From Alistipes putredinis (GTDB lineage Bacteria > Bacteroidota > Bacteroidia > Bacteroidales > Rikenellaceae), in NCBI GenBank assembly GCA_022009915.1, contig CP091730.1, positions 1,846,001-1,910,000 on the forward strand: a stretch of DNA of 64,000 nucleotides, read 5' to 3'. Positions within the stretch are counted from its first letter, which is position 1; each line of letters begins with the position of its first letter. The notes beneath the pieces are model-generated. The model ran no database searches. It had not been told where the DNA came from and saw only the letters and a list, made by a program, of their open reading frames with translations. The translations under genes and the position numbers were made by a program. Shown here piece by piece: positions 9,901 to 19,157 of this stretch.

Positions 9901-10270
9901 TCTGGCCGTATCCTTCATTATGGCGAAAGCCTCTGGCAGGATGCTGTCGAGTTTCTCCTCAATCTTATCGTCTATACGCTGAGTCGCACTTTGTCTATCT
10001 CGCGGGAAATCTCTTCTTTTTCGTCCAGAGCCACGTCGGGCAGTTCCAGACGTGCTTTGAGTTCCACGATTTTTATCCTCCTCGGGTTTGATGAACTCGG
10101 CAATCGAAAGCCTGAGCGCCGCACTGCGGGCACGAAGCTCATCGTTGCTCAAAGCCTCTATCTGCGGATAAATTTTCTTTATTTCAATAAGATACGGTTC
10201 TACTTCCTTGCGGTCCTTCTCGCTTTTTGGACCCGAAGAAGAACTTCAATACTGATGCTACTATATTCAT
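6963..10270 (-). CDS. secA: Preprotein translocase ATPase SecA
   Basis: SecA is the motor that drives unfolded preproteins through SecYEG. Reading from ATG at 10270: MNIVASVLKFFFGSK, then the nucleotide site EMATGEGKTLVAT, the DEVDSVLIDDARTPLIISG helicase motif, the GTTSVEIS and MAGRGTDIKL motifs of the second RecA domain, and a C-terminal zinc SEC-C motif CPCGSGKKYKHCH ending at 6963. The total of about 1100 residues is normal for Bacteroidetes, which carry a long insertion. At least five single-base indels break it (near 10220, 10080, 9700, 9265 and 7085), including one-base gains at 9700 and 9265. As secA is essential, these are almost certainly sequence errors. Confidence 0.95.
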
Positions 10271-10293
10271 TTGCTACAATTTATTACAGAGTG

Positions 10294-10301
10294 TAAAGTT
10301 A
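10294..10301 (-). promoter_or_regulatory. -7-like element of secA
   Basis: On the minus strand TAACTTTA matches TAnnTTTG at seven of eight positions, 24 bases before the secA start. secA could also be read through from the DUF2851 gene, which ends only 47 bases upstream of it. Confidence 0.35.
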
Positions 10302-10316
10302 CAACCTTTTTTTCGC

Positions 10317-11579
10317 CTATCGCAAACTCGCAATGCTCTTTTTTATCTGCCGGCGGCCCAGAAGACATTCGTCGCACAGTTTTTCTGCCGCACAGCTCGT
10401 TGTTGAGCTGCAAGACGGCCTGAGAGTCGAAGGCGTTCCGCATGACGGCTCCGCGCTCCGCCCATTTTCTGGTGATGCCGTTCGATTCCGGAGGCATGGA
10501 TTCGAGCAGCTCCAAAGCATGAACCCTGCCGTTTTCGTCGCCGCGGGCATCCGCATATGCGAACAGGAACGGGGCTATCAGATTGATACCGATAAGATAG
10601 GCCTTGTCGGTTCCGATTTTCTTGCGCGTATAGCGGCTCTCCCTGCCCGGCAGAAAGTGCGTCTGCCAATAGTCCGACGCCTCGGCCGAAAGCAGGCTCA
10701 CTATATCGGCAGCCGTGCGGCACTCCAAAACGGCCGAAAACACGAACCGGCTGCTGCACACAAGGGCCGCGAACTCGGCAAGGCGCATAATCGGATGATT
10801 CTGTGGATTTATCCGCCCTAATGTCCACTCGGCTGGTTTGAGCGGACGCAAAGAATACTTGTGGCACATGTATTCGAAATCCTGCGACAGGGCCACGACG
10901 TAATCGTCCGCATCGTATTCCAGCAAAAGCCCGGACATTCCCATAAGGAGCGCCTCGACGGTACGGACCGACGATTTCTCGCGCATGAGGGTTACGAACG
11001 GGACCCTGCGGGCAATCTCGGTGAAAGGTTCCTTGTTTTTTTGTTGTCGCCCAGCGAGCGCATCATCATGACATACAGCGTCTGCGCCCAATCGAAATCC
11101 GAGGCCTCGTACAGGGCCTTTATCTCGTCCGACTTGCGTTTCATGCGTTCGAGCGCCAGTCCCGTATAAAAATCGGTACGATGCAAATCGTCCATCCGAG
11201 CGATGGTTTCGGCACATGCCGCCTCGCCGATTCCGCCGAGCAAAGTCTCGTAACGTTCGCGAATCAAGTCGTCCACCTCTATACATATCTGGCAAATAGG
11301 ATTGCCGCGCGAATCGTGCAAAGGAATGCACGGCTCGGAAACCACATGCAGAACGGCTCTGTCCAGCAAATCGCCGCCGTCGCCGAAAATCACGTCGCCG
11401 CGGCTCACCACCCCGTCGATGACCACTTCCGCACCCGCAGCCGAGTGCGTGTCGGAATGATATTCGCCGCAGTATACGACGCCGACATGCTGACCTGAAA
11501 AGGATATGAAATCCCTGCGGGCCGCAATACCGAACCGCCACATCAATTCAAGCAACCGAATATCGCTCTCACGCTCCAT
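10317..11579 (-). CDS. DUF2851 family protein
   Basis: This is a Bacteroidetes protein family of unknown function. From ATG at 11579 the N-terminal half opens ESDIRLLELMWRFG and shows RAVLHVVSEP, the conserved (V/I)LHVV strand. A one-base loss in the T/A run near 11040 joins it to a C-terminal half rich in helices (LLMGMSGLLL, LAEFAALVCSS). A second shift near 10385 restores the conserved cysteine tail LCDECLLGRRQIKKS, which looks like a small metal site. The region around residues 30-50 matches the family poorly and may contain compensating indels. The restored length of 421 residues suits the family. Confidence 0.7.
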
Positions 11580-11591
11580 AACCGCACCGCA

Positions 11592-11912
11592 TCAAAGCAT
11601 TCCCAACTCCAAGAGAGCCTCCTCGGACATCATGCTCTTATCCCACGGCGGCTCGAAAGTCAGTATGACATTCACCTCTTTCACCCCATCGACCTTGCCC
11701 ACCTGCCGGTTGATGTCTTCGAGCAGCATGTCGGTCATGGGACAGTTCGGGGCGGTAAGCGTCATGCGTATGGTAGCCACCCCGTCGGGCGTGAAATCTA
11801 TCTCGTAAACCAGCCCCAGATCGTAGATATTGACCGGAATCTCCGGATCATATATGTTTTTGAGTGTCAGAACTATGTCCTGTTCCACTTTGAGAATGTC
11901 CTGCGGCGTCAT
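11592..11912 (-). CDS. SUF system Fe-S assembly protein, SufT/MIP18 (DUF59) family
   Basis: This intact 106-residue protein helps mature Fe-S clusters. It shows the family signature IYDPEIPVNIYDLGLVYEI, the TLTAPNCPM motif with the conserved cysteine, and a C-terminal EPPWDKSMMSEEA. Its start overlaps the sufE stop by four bases (ATGA), so the two are translationally coupled. No scaffold or cysteine desulfurase gene lies beside them, so the rest of the SUF machinery must be elsewhere. Confidence 0.88.
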   Translation of the reverse strand: MTPQDILKVEQDIVLTLKNIYDPEIPVNIYDLGLVYEIDFTPDGVATIRMTLTAPNCPMTDMLLEDINRQVGKVDGVKEVNVILTFEPPWDKSMMSEEALLELGML

Positions 11913-12343
11913 TTCTGTCGTTCCTTATCCTTTCCGGCAAATGCGAGAGCATACATGCGCATCTGCTTAATCATCGCAAGCAGACCGTTGGCACGCGGGG
12001 GCGAAAGATGCTCGCCGAGTCCGATACGTTCTATGAAATACAAATCGGTATCCAGAATCTGCTGCGGAGTGCGACCGCCAAGCACGCGTATGAGCAACGC
12101 TATTATGCCCTTGGTTATTATGGCATCGCTGTCGGCCGAAAAATATACGCGGCCGTCCTCATCCTGTCTCGCATCCACCCACACCCGCGACTGGCAGCCT
12201 TCGATTACGTACTGCTGGGTGCGGTGCGCGGGATCTATCTGCGGAAGCGAATCGCCCAGCTCGATAAGATAATCGTACTTGTCGAGCCAGTCGTCGAAAA
12301 CCGAGAACTCTTCGATAATCTCCTCTTGAATCTTATCTTCCAT
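11909..12343 (-). CDS. sufE: Cysteine desulfuration protein SufE
   Basis: SufE accepts sulfur from the SufS desulfurase and passes it to the scaffold. The persulfide cysteine sits in the conserved motif IEGCQSRVW near residue 51. The flanking elements DWLDKYDYLIELG and FIERIGLGEHLSPPRANGL are typical of the family. The frame is intact and the length, 144 residues, is normal. It lies between the phosphatase (one base after the phosphatase stop) and the overlapping sufT-like gene, so all three are likely on one transcript. Confidence 0.92.
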   Translation of the reverse strand: MEDKIQEEIIEEFSVFDDWLDKYDYLIELGDSLPQIDPAHRTQQYVIEGCQSRVWVDARQDEDGRVYFSADSDAIITKGIIALLIRVLGGRTPQQILDTDLYFIERIGLGEHLSPPRANGLLAMIKQMRMYALAFAGKDKERQK

Positions 12344-12344
12344 T

Positions 12345-13973
12345 TTAATCTATACTCTCTAAAATATCATCCAAATTCGAAATGGTATGCCCCGCCGATG
12401 CTATCGGGCGGTTGATGCGCATGATACGTGCCAGAGTCGGAGCGACGCACGTCATGTCGAACTCCTCGGAACTGCCGCCGGAGGGAATCTTCCAGCCCAG
12501 CAACATAAGAGGCACCCGCGTGTCGTAATCGTACATGGAGCCAGACTGCGACTTGGCATCCTCGCATTCCAGAATCCACCCTGGCATCAGATTGAGCATC
12601 AAATCGCCGGCCCTGCGCGGATAGAAGCTGTTCTGCATCTTCTCCCCGTAGGACTCCCCGAAATAGCCGCCGAGCATCGACGAGGAGGTCAGCACGTGCG
12701 ATACTCCGCGGAATTGGAGAGCGAAACTCGCCGCCCTGTCCTGCACGTCTTTCAGGCTAAGGTTGCGCTGGTAAATCAGATTATGGTTCAGGTAAAGCTG
12801 GCGGTCGATATAATCGAGCACCCACTCTCCCGCACCGAACTGAACGCTCAGAAAGCTGTTCATTATCACCTTGAACTGGTCGGCATTGAAACGGTCGGCA
12901 GGTACGGGGCCGCAATCGAACGAATCGCTCGACCCGTGGTCGGACGTGAGCACGAAAAGCACCTTGTCAAGCGGCACCTGCTTGGTTATGCTGCCTATCA
13001 AATCCGCTATATCGCCGTCGAGCCTGTACAGCATATCCTCCGCTTCGAGAGATTCAGGGGCCGTAGCGGCGGCAAACGTAGCGCGACGCATCGAAACATA
13101 CGTTGAGAATATCGACTGCAGCATCGCTTCCCAAAAGATTCGTTGGAGACGACCTGTGCCGCGAATTCGGCGACAATCGTATTTCCGTAAAGGCGAATAC
13201 AGCAGGCTGCGGTAATCTATCCTGTTCCCGCTTTTAGGTTCGGCAGGCATCATGACCTTGGTCAGATTGTCGGCCCGCTTGAATTCGAAAACCGAATAGC
13301 GTCTGTTCAGGTATTTGTCCCGCTGTTTGCAAAGCGTCCACGGACTTCCTACATAAGAGAGAGGAAACTTCAATCCGTTGTAACGAATCAGCCACGTCGG
13401 CAGGCGGTCCATATAAGCCGTCGAGGAGACGAAATTGCCGTTGTTCTCGTCGAACCAGAAAGCCTTGCCCTTACGGCCGCTCAGCACGACAGAGGAAAGA
13501 GCGTCGGCGGCAACCGAAATCACCTTGCTGTCCGGATTGGCGGAGAGCAGATTGTCGCCCACCGTCGGAAGGGTCAGATTGCACGGCGAGCAGCGTCCCG
13601 CACCGTCCGAACTGTCCAGTCCGCGCACGGTCTGATCGTCGGTCAGACGGACCCGTTGGCCGGTGACATAGTCCACCCAGCAGTCCGACACCGCGCCGTG
13701 CATCGAAGGATTGACGCCGGTGGTCAGCGTGGCGAGCGTAGCGGGGGTAATCGTCTGCATGAAATCGTAATAACCGTTTTCGAGCACCATGCCCTCTTTG
13801 AAAAAGCGGCCGATACCCGAATCCGAGAAATTCGCTGCATAACGTTCCACGGCATCGCTGCGCATCTGCCCGACCACGATATTCACTATCAGCCGCACGC
13901 CGTCGTCATTATGTGCGTCGAGAGCCGCCGCATGAAACGCCGCCGCCAATATTATCACCAACTTACGCCACAT
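12345..13973 (-). CDS. Secreted alkaline-phosphatase-superfamily enzyme
   Basis: This is a type I phosphodiesterase/alkaline-phosphatase-fold hydrolase exported by an N-terminal signal (MWRKLVIILAAAFHAAALDA). The nucleophile region is TITPATLATLTTGVNPSMHG near residue 70; the metal-binding LTSDHGSS lies near residue 345, and another conserved stretch PRRAGDLMLNLMPGW near residue 465. The literal frame is open throughout, but at about 13065-13205 the translation is nonsense. An alternative frame there gives YGNTIVAEFAAQVVSNESF and then DASRYVCRRYGP, rejoining at SLEAEDM. Several single-base losses that cancel out explain this. The substrate is unknown. A minus-strand TATCTTTA at 13993-14000 is a possible -7 element. 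Confidence 0.82.
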   Translation of the reverse strand: MWRKLVIILAAAFHAAALDAHNDDGVRLIVNIVVGQMRSDAVERYAANFSDSGIGRFFKEGMVLENGYYDFMQTITPATLATLTTGVNPSMHGAVSDCWVDYVTGQRVRLTDDQTVRGLDSSDGAGRCSPCNLTLPTVGDNLLSANPDSKVISVAADALSSVVLSGRKGKAFWFDENNGNFVSSTAYMDRLPTWLIRYNGLKFPLSYVGSPWTLCKQRDKYLNRRYSVFEFKRADNLTKVMMPAEPKSGNRIDYRSLLYSPLRKYDCRRIRGTGRLQRIFWEAMLQSIFSTYVSMRRATFAAATAPESLEAEDMLYRLDGDIADLIGSITKQVPLDKVLFVLTSDHGSSDSFDCGPVPADRFNADQFKVIMNSFLSVQFGAGEWVLDYIDRQLYLNHNLIYQRNLSLKDVQDRAASFALQFRGVSHVLTSSSMLGGYFGESYGEKMQNSFYPRRAGDLMLNLMPGWILECEDAKSQSGSMYDYDTRVPLMLLGWKIPSGGSSEEFDMTCVAPTLARIMRINRPIASAGHTISNLDDILESID

Positions 13974-14022
13974 AGAATGCTGTTTTGAGGCGTAAAGATA
14001 GTAAAAAAGTTAATAAAAGCGT

Positions 14023-14994
14023 CTAACAGAACGAGCCGAAATACGCAATCTCCGATTCGAGGTCAAGACCCTCGCAACGCTGGGAAAGCAATTGCGCCTG
14101 CGACAAAAATTTACGGCAGAAAGTCTCTGTACTGTTCGCTCCGGCTGTCGATAGGCCTGTGCCGGCTGGCATCCACTATCTTCTCTACTTGCGGGAGCAC
14201 ATCCGCCGCCTGCTCCGAAAGGAATGCGCCGCGGAACTTCTCCCATATATAATCCACCGCCGAAACGCTCGGATGCGCCATGTCCGCCTCATAGAAACGA
14301 TAGTCCCGCAAATCGTCGTTCATAATCTCGAACGAGGGAAAATAGTGCGCCCTGTCGTATCGACGCACGACATACTCTACCGCCACTCTCAGCAGTGCCT
14401 TGCTCAAAGAGTTGCCGGCAAAACCGTCTTTAAGGTGTCTGATAGGGCTGACCGAGAAAACGACGTCCTTCCCGTTCAGCTCCCGCTCCATTGCCGACGA
14501 AAGCGCTCCTACAATCTCGTCTGTCGAAAGCAGCCGCCGCTCGAACTCCGCGGCCGGAAGTTTATGACAATTTGCCACAGTCCTACCGTCTTTTTCGTAA
14601 ACCCATGCCGTGCCGAGCGTCACGATAACGTAATCGCTGGCCGCAAGCGCCTCCGCACCGCGCATCACGGCATCATTCATTCCGTCCAGCGCCCGCTCGG
14701 GCTGCGTATCGGAAAAAAACTGCCGTGGAAATCCAGACTGAACCAGCGTCCGTCGCGCTGCATCAAATCGTTCTCGGAAAAAAACGTCTGCGCGAAAAAG
14801 AGCGTGCGCAGCGTCGATACCACCGACATCGGGTTGTACATCACGCCCGTCGGATTGCTCAGCACGCAGAACTTGGCCGACGCAAGCCGCGCCGCCATAT
14901 TATCGGCGAAGCACGAACCTATCATGAACCCGCGCGAGCGGTAGTCTATTTCGAAAGGATACTTTCCTATGTTTATTTCCGTCCTAAATTTCAT
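14023..14994 (-). CDS. GSCFA domain-containing protein
   Basis: The family is named after its motif, seen here as FMIGSCFADN near residue 24. Members are related to SGNH/GDSL-like hydrolases, and a role in envelope or glycan chemistry is often assumed. Further family marks are VTLGTAWVYE and FSVSPIRHLKDGF, and MAHPSVSAVDYIWEKF, whose histidine is a candidate catalytic residue. One shift near 14690 splits the gene. A second near 14113 hides the end; restoring it gives a tail ending EIAYFGSFC at 14023. The restored length, about 324 residues, is normal. It lies upstream of the phosphatase gene on the same strand. Confidence 0.8.
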
Positions 14995-15157
14995 ATCTCA
15001 ATCATGTCAGTATTACACAGCACGGCAGAACAGAGAAACGCATAGCGCCCGAAAGCAGCCGGCCGATTTCCTTCGCTTCAAATTCAGGCAGTACGGCGTT
15101 TCGATTCAGCTAAGGTAGTCAATCGTCGAATATTTTCAAAATACGCGGCATTTTTAA

Positions 15158-15165
15158 TACTTTTG
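15158..15165 (+). promoter_or_regulatory. -7 promoter element of the SMR-ispE unit
   Basis: TACTTTTG matches TAnnTTTG exactly, 27 bases before the ATG at 15193. The 198-base gap between the divergent GSCFA and SMR genes holds nothing else that I recognise. Confidence 0.5.
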
Positions 15166-15192
15166 TCCACTCAACGCAAACACAGTATCAAA

Positions 15193-15523
15193 ATGAATTG
15201 GATAATATTGATTGTGGCCGGAATGTTCGAAACCGGATTTGCATTCTGTCTGGGAAAGATGAAAGAAAGTACGGGGACGCATTACGGTTTTGTGGACGGC
15301 CGGCTTTCTTCTGTCATTGGCTCTGAGCATGTTTCTTCTTGCAAAAAGCCACCCGGACGCTCCCCATAAGCACCGCATATCCGGTATGGACGGGCATCGG
15401 TGCCGTAGGAACTGTCATCGTGGGAATCCTGTTTTTTTCCACGAACCGGCCACGTTGGGGAGAATATTTTTTTCATCTCGATGCTTATAATATCCGTCAT
15501 AGGACTTAAAAATAGTAGGATAA
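15193..15523 (+). CDS. sugE: SMR family small multidrug exporter, SugE/Gdx-like
   Basis: This is a four-helix inner-membrane antiporter. Helix 1 carries the essential glutamate in ILIVAGMFETGFAF. Helix 3 restores to ISTAYPVWTGIGAVGTVIVG, where TGIGAVGT is typical of the SugE/Gdx branch that exports guanidinium rather than the EmrE branch. Shifts near 15288, 15350 and 15450 break the frame. The natural end, GLKIVG, needs one base less in the A run at 15508-15512 and stops at TAA 15521-15523, overlapping the ispE start (TAATG). Without that correction the frame runs straight into ispE. The export substrate is inferred from the branch only. Confidence 0.75.
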
Positions 15524-16375
15524 TGAAAGTAGAGGCCTGCTGCAAAATCAACATAGGGCTGCACGTAATACGCCGCCGCGAGGACGGCTACCATGACATC
15601 AGCACGCTGATGTACCCCGTGAAAGGGCTTTGCGACACGCTGCAAGTCGATGCGTCGAGCGATGATTCGTTCAGCTGCGAGGGAATCGAGGTGGACTGCC
15701 CGCCGCAGGACAATCTCTGCATCAGGGCATACAGGCTGCTCAAAGACGAGTTCGGCACGGGAAGCGCCGCAATACGCCTCGGCAAACGCATTCCGTTCGG
15801 CGCCGGTCTCGGAGGAGGCTCCTCGGACGCCGCGGCGGTACTCTGCGCCATGAATCGCATCTACGGACTGGGGCTCGACAGCGAGGCGCTCGAACGACGT
15901 GCAGCGCTCTTGGGCAGCGACACTTCGTTTTTCGTGCGCTCGGTTCCGCGCATTTGCAGCGGCCGCGGAGAAATAATGACCGATTGCCCGATTGACCTTT
16001 CCGGACTGTACATACTGTTGGTAAAGCCGCCTTACGGAGTATCCACGCGCCAAGCCTACTCGGGAATAGTGCCGTCGATTCCTTCACGTCCGCTCGAAGA
16101 GCTTTTGACCGAGAGCATAGACACGTGGAAAGACAGTCTTTGCAACGACTTCGAAAAAGACGGTATTCGCGATATATCCGGAGCTTATGCAGATAAAAAG
16201 GCGCATGTACGAAACGGGGGCCGTCTATGCCTCCATGTCCGGTTCGGGTTCCGCCATCTACGGACTGTTCCGCGAAAAAGCCGACCGCGGATTTCGGTTC
16301 CGGCATGTTCAAGCTTTGCGGCACGCCTGTAAAGCGTCAAAAGGTATATCCCACGGAAAAAAATCGGCTCCGTAA
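15523..16375 (+). CDS. ispE: 4-diphosphocytidyl-2-C-methyl-D-erythritol kinase
   Basis: IspE phosphorylates CDP-methylerythritol in the non-mevalonate isoprenoid pathway. It is a GHMP kinase: ACCKINIGLHV at the N-terminus, the ATP loop IPFGAGLGGGSSDAAAV near residue 95, and the third GHMP motif YASMSGSGSAIYGLF near the C-terminus. Shifts lie near 16185 and 16285. A last one in the A run at 16359-16365 gives the natural tail YPTEKKSAP ending at 16375. It is coupled to the SMR gene by the TAATG overlap. Its 3' end overlaps the convergent outer-membrane gene by 39 bases. The length of about 284 residues is normal. Confidence 0.92.
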
Positions 16376-17921
16376 CGCGAAAGCCCGCCGTCAGCCATAA
16401 GATACCCGCCGCCGAGTTTCACCCAAAGCGTGCGGCCGCGCCTCAATCCGAGCCCGTAGGTCAGACTGGCCGATACGCTCCCGTAGTCGGACGAAAGTAT
16501 CGCATAGTCAGGTTCCATGAGTCCGGTGCGAATCGTCGCATCGTCCGTCTCGCGCTCCGTATAGGCATACTCGCTATCGAGCGTCTTTACACCCGACAGC
16601 TTCACGCCGAGTTCGAAAAAGCCGCGCCGGATGAAAAACACCTTCTCCGCATCGAGCGAGACGGAGACATTGCGATAATCCAGAAGCGAATTCATCGCAT
16701 CGTATCGCCGGCTCGTTTTCTCGTATCCTCCGGTGACGGCCATGTGCCACAGATAGTTCTCGCCGCGCATAATCCACAGCCCGTAGGCAGCCAACACGCG
16801 CGTTTCGTCGTTACGGTAACGGGCCGGTATTTCGGAATCGGTAACCCATGAATTGACATCGGGCGAGGGATCGAAAACCTGCACTATCTCGCGGCCCGAG
16901 CGCGAGGTGCTGCCGAAATCGGCCGATACGGTATGGCGCACCCTGCGGCCCGTAAAATTCAACAGCAGCGAGGCGTCGTACATATCCGTATACAGTTTGC
17001 CGCGTACATGCGGCTTGCTGTAATCGATGTCGTAAACCTCCTCCACCTCGTTGCGATAACGGCCGTTCAGAGCCGCCGAAAAGCCTCCGCGGCGGAACGC
17101 ATATCCCGCACTGGCGCCGAGAAGGTCGCCGTCGTACTTGCGTTCGCGCTCCGTATTGCTGAAAATCTCATACGTGTACTGTCCCAGACCTTTGAGCAGA
17201 TAGAGTTTCTGCGGTTCGGAGGCATCGTAGAGTATCAGATTCGAACTCTCCTTGTACATGGACCATATAAATGCGGCCGAGAGAACTCCGCCGCGCCCCA
17301 TGTTGAAAGCCAGCGAGGGTTTGAGCACGATGCGGTTGGTATTCGACTGCGGCCGCGGGTCGGTTTTCTTGGCTCCGCGGTTCACGGCCAAATCCACGCC
17401 GAGGCCCGCCGAAAAGCGATTGCGCACCAGCGGCATGGCGATATCCACCCAAAGGTCGTAGGACTGCTTCGTCCAGTCGCCGCCCGTACTGTCGGCAATG
17501 ATGTAGGGCATACCTCGAAGCGGGTCGAAAACCGACGAGAAACGCACGTCGTTCTGATACGACTGTCTGAATCCGAATCCGCCGTTCAGGTAGAACCGGC
17601 CGACCTGCTGCGCCCCTTCGGCGCTGAACCGTATGTCGTATAGGCTCTGCGGCTGCTGCGGACGACGGAAATCGCCGGCAGACATCTCGCCGCCGACCCA
17701 AGTGTCGGCATACGAAAATTCGTTCGCATAATCGAGCGCGGCGGCTTTCGTGCGCTCGCCAAAGCGGATTGGTCGCCTTGTACAGCCGCAAGACGAGCGG
17801 CGCGGACGGCGTTTCATAGTAATTCCGCACGGTCTGAGCCTGCGCCCCGTCCGAAAAACATAGAAAACACGACTGCAAGCACAGCCGGCATATATACTAT
17901 TTTTCCTCTCATGGTCTTCAT
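16337..17921 (-). CDS. Outer-membrane beta-barrel protein (DUF6850-like)
   Basis: This is the last gene of the TonB operon. A signal peptide starting at 17921 (or 17912) ends near GAQAQTVRNYY once a shift near 17835 is repaired. The mature protein is a chain of alternating amphipathic strands typical of an integral outer-membrane barrel. A missing T in the run at 16359-16365 hides the true C-terminus, ADFFSVGYTF, ending at 16337; a terminal phenylalanine is the usual BAM targeting mark. Another shift lies near 17770. Its ATG follows the stop of the DUF4876 gene directly. The family name is from memory and should be checked; cargo and function are unknown. Confidence 0.72.
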
Positions 17922-19157
17922 TTACGATAATGGATGCTCGTTTATTTCGAAATCCTCGGTCGAGTTGTTGGTGTCCTGCAACACTTCCCGTCCCGACGAC
18001 GGCAGACGCTTGCGGACGACGCTCTTTCCTCCGTATGTCTCACCGACAGAAGCGAATCCGGCATCCACCGACGGAGCGAACCGCTTGGTATTCGTCACGG
18101 TCGAATTCTGAATGACGTCCACCGCATCGCTTATATACGAGTACGGCACCTTCTTGCAGAGCCAGTACTCCTCGCTTTCGAACGGGTCCCTGAAAGTCTC
18201 GGGCAGAGCGACTGTCTGGAAGGCGTCGAACTCCTCGCGCGAGGCCCTTATCAGCACCATGCCCTGTCCGAACACGCCGCTGCGCCACAGATAGGCGTAA
18301 TCGGGCCAGAAAGCCAGCTCCATATTCGGGGCGGGAAAATCCGGATACGTGTTCTCGGGGTCGGGCACATACGCTTCGTAATCGGCCGTGGAGAGATCTA
18401 CCGGCGACGACGTATTGTATGAGGCTTCCTTGTTGTGCGGTGCGGCCATAGTGGCGATGACGATGGTTTGGCCCGGTTCCATATATACCGGAGAATCGCC
18501 GCGTGTCACTTTCCAGACGTTTTTTTCAGATAGGCATTCTTATAGTTGCCTGTCTGTTCGTCGGGCCAAAGCGGTCCTGTTTCTCCGAGACCGCCGAAAT
18601 TCTCGCACATACCTATATACAGGTCGCTTATATCCACCCGCTCGTCGGAATTGTTATGTACTGAATAAAAATTATCGTTACGGTACGTTCCGCCGCTCGG
18701 AGTGCGCGAACCGGCATAGTATATTTCCTTGAAAATTATAGGATTCCGAGCCACGATGTAAAGTTCGGGGCTGTTCAGCGTATTTTTTTCTCGCCGAGCC
18801 GGAGCGCAACGCCGGTCGCAAATCCAGCCAAAGAAGCCTCCCGTCCGTCCGCCTCGGGTTGCACCAGAACCGCCTCCTCGGCAGTGCGTTTACCCGACAC
18901 GCTGAGGGTATACTGTCCGGGCATCAGACCGTCAAGCGTCGCCCTGCCCCACAGGTCGCTTTCGAATCCGTAAGTGAACTGCTCGGTATTATTGACCATA
19001 GTAATATTCAAAGGTGTGGAATATGCACGCTCCGTACCCATAACGCCGCAGGTCAGATGCACCTGCAAAGGTTCGACGAACTGGGTGCGGGGCTGCTCGT
19101 CCTTGCGGCACGAAACCGAAAGGAACAGAAGCAATATCAACGAAATCTTTTTTTCAT
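17922..19157 (-). CDS. DUF4876 family surface lipoprotein
   Basis: This is a lipoprotein of about 410 residues. From ATG at 19157, repair of the A run gives MKKKISLILLLFLSVSC with a lipobox cysteine followed by charged residues. An Ig-like carboxypeptidase-regulatory type domain comes next (about residues 30-120), then a domain opening IIFKEIYYAGSRTPSGGTYRNDN, the mark by which I recognise DUF4876. Shifts occur near 19150, 18780 and 18510. The start overlaps the TonB-receptor stop by four bases (ATGA), and its own stop abuts the barrel gene start. It probably works with the receptor at the cell surface, in the place of a SusD-like protein, but it shows no SusD features. Confidence 0.75.

Noticed and set aside
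14995..15192. Possible remnant of another gene in the gap between GSCFA and the SMR exporter
   Set aside because: A minus-strand segment has coding-like composition but no recognisable motif and no consistent frame.
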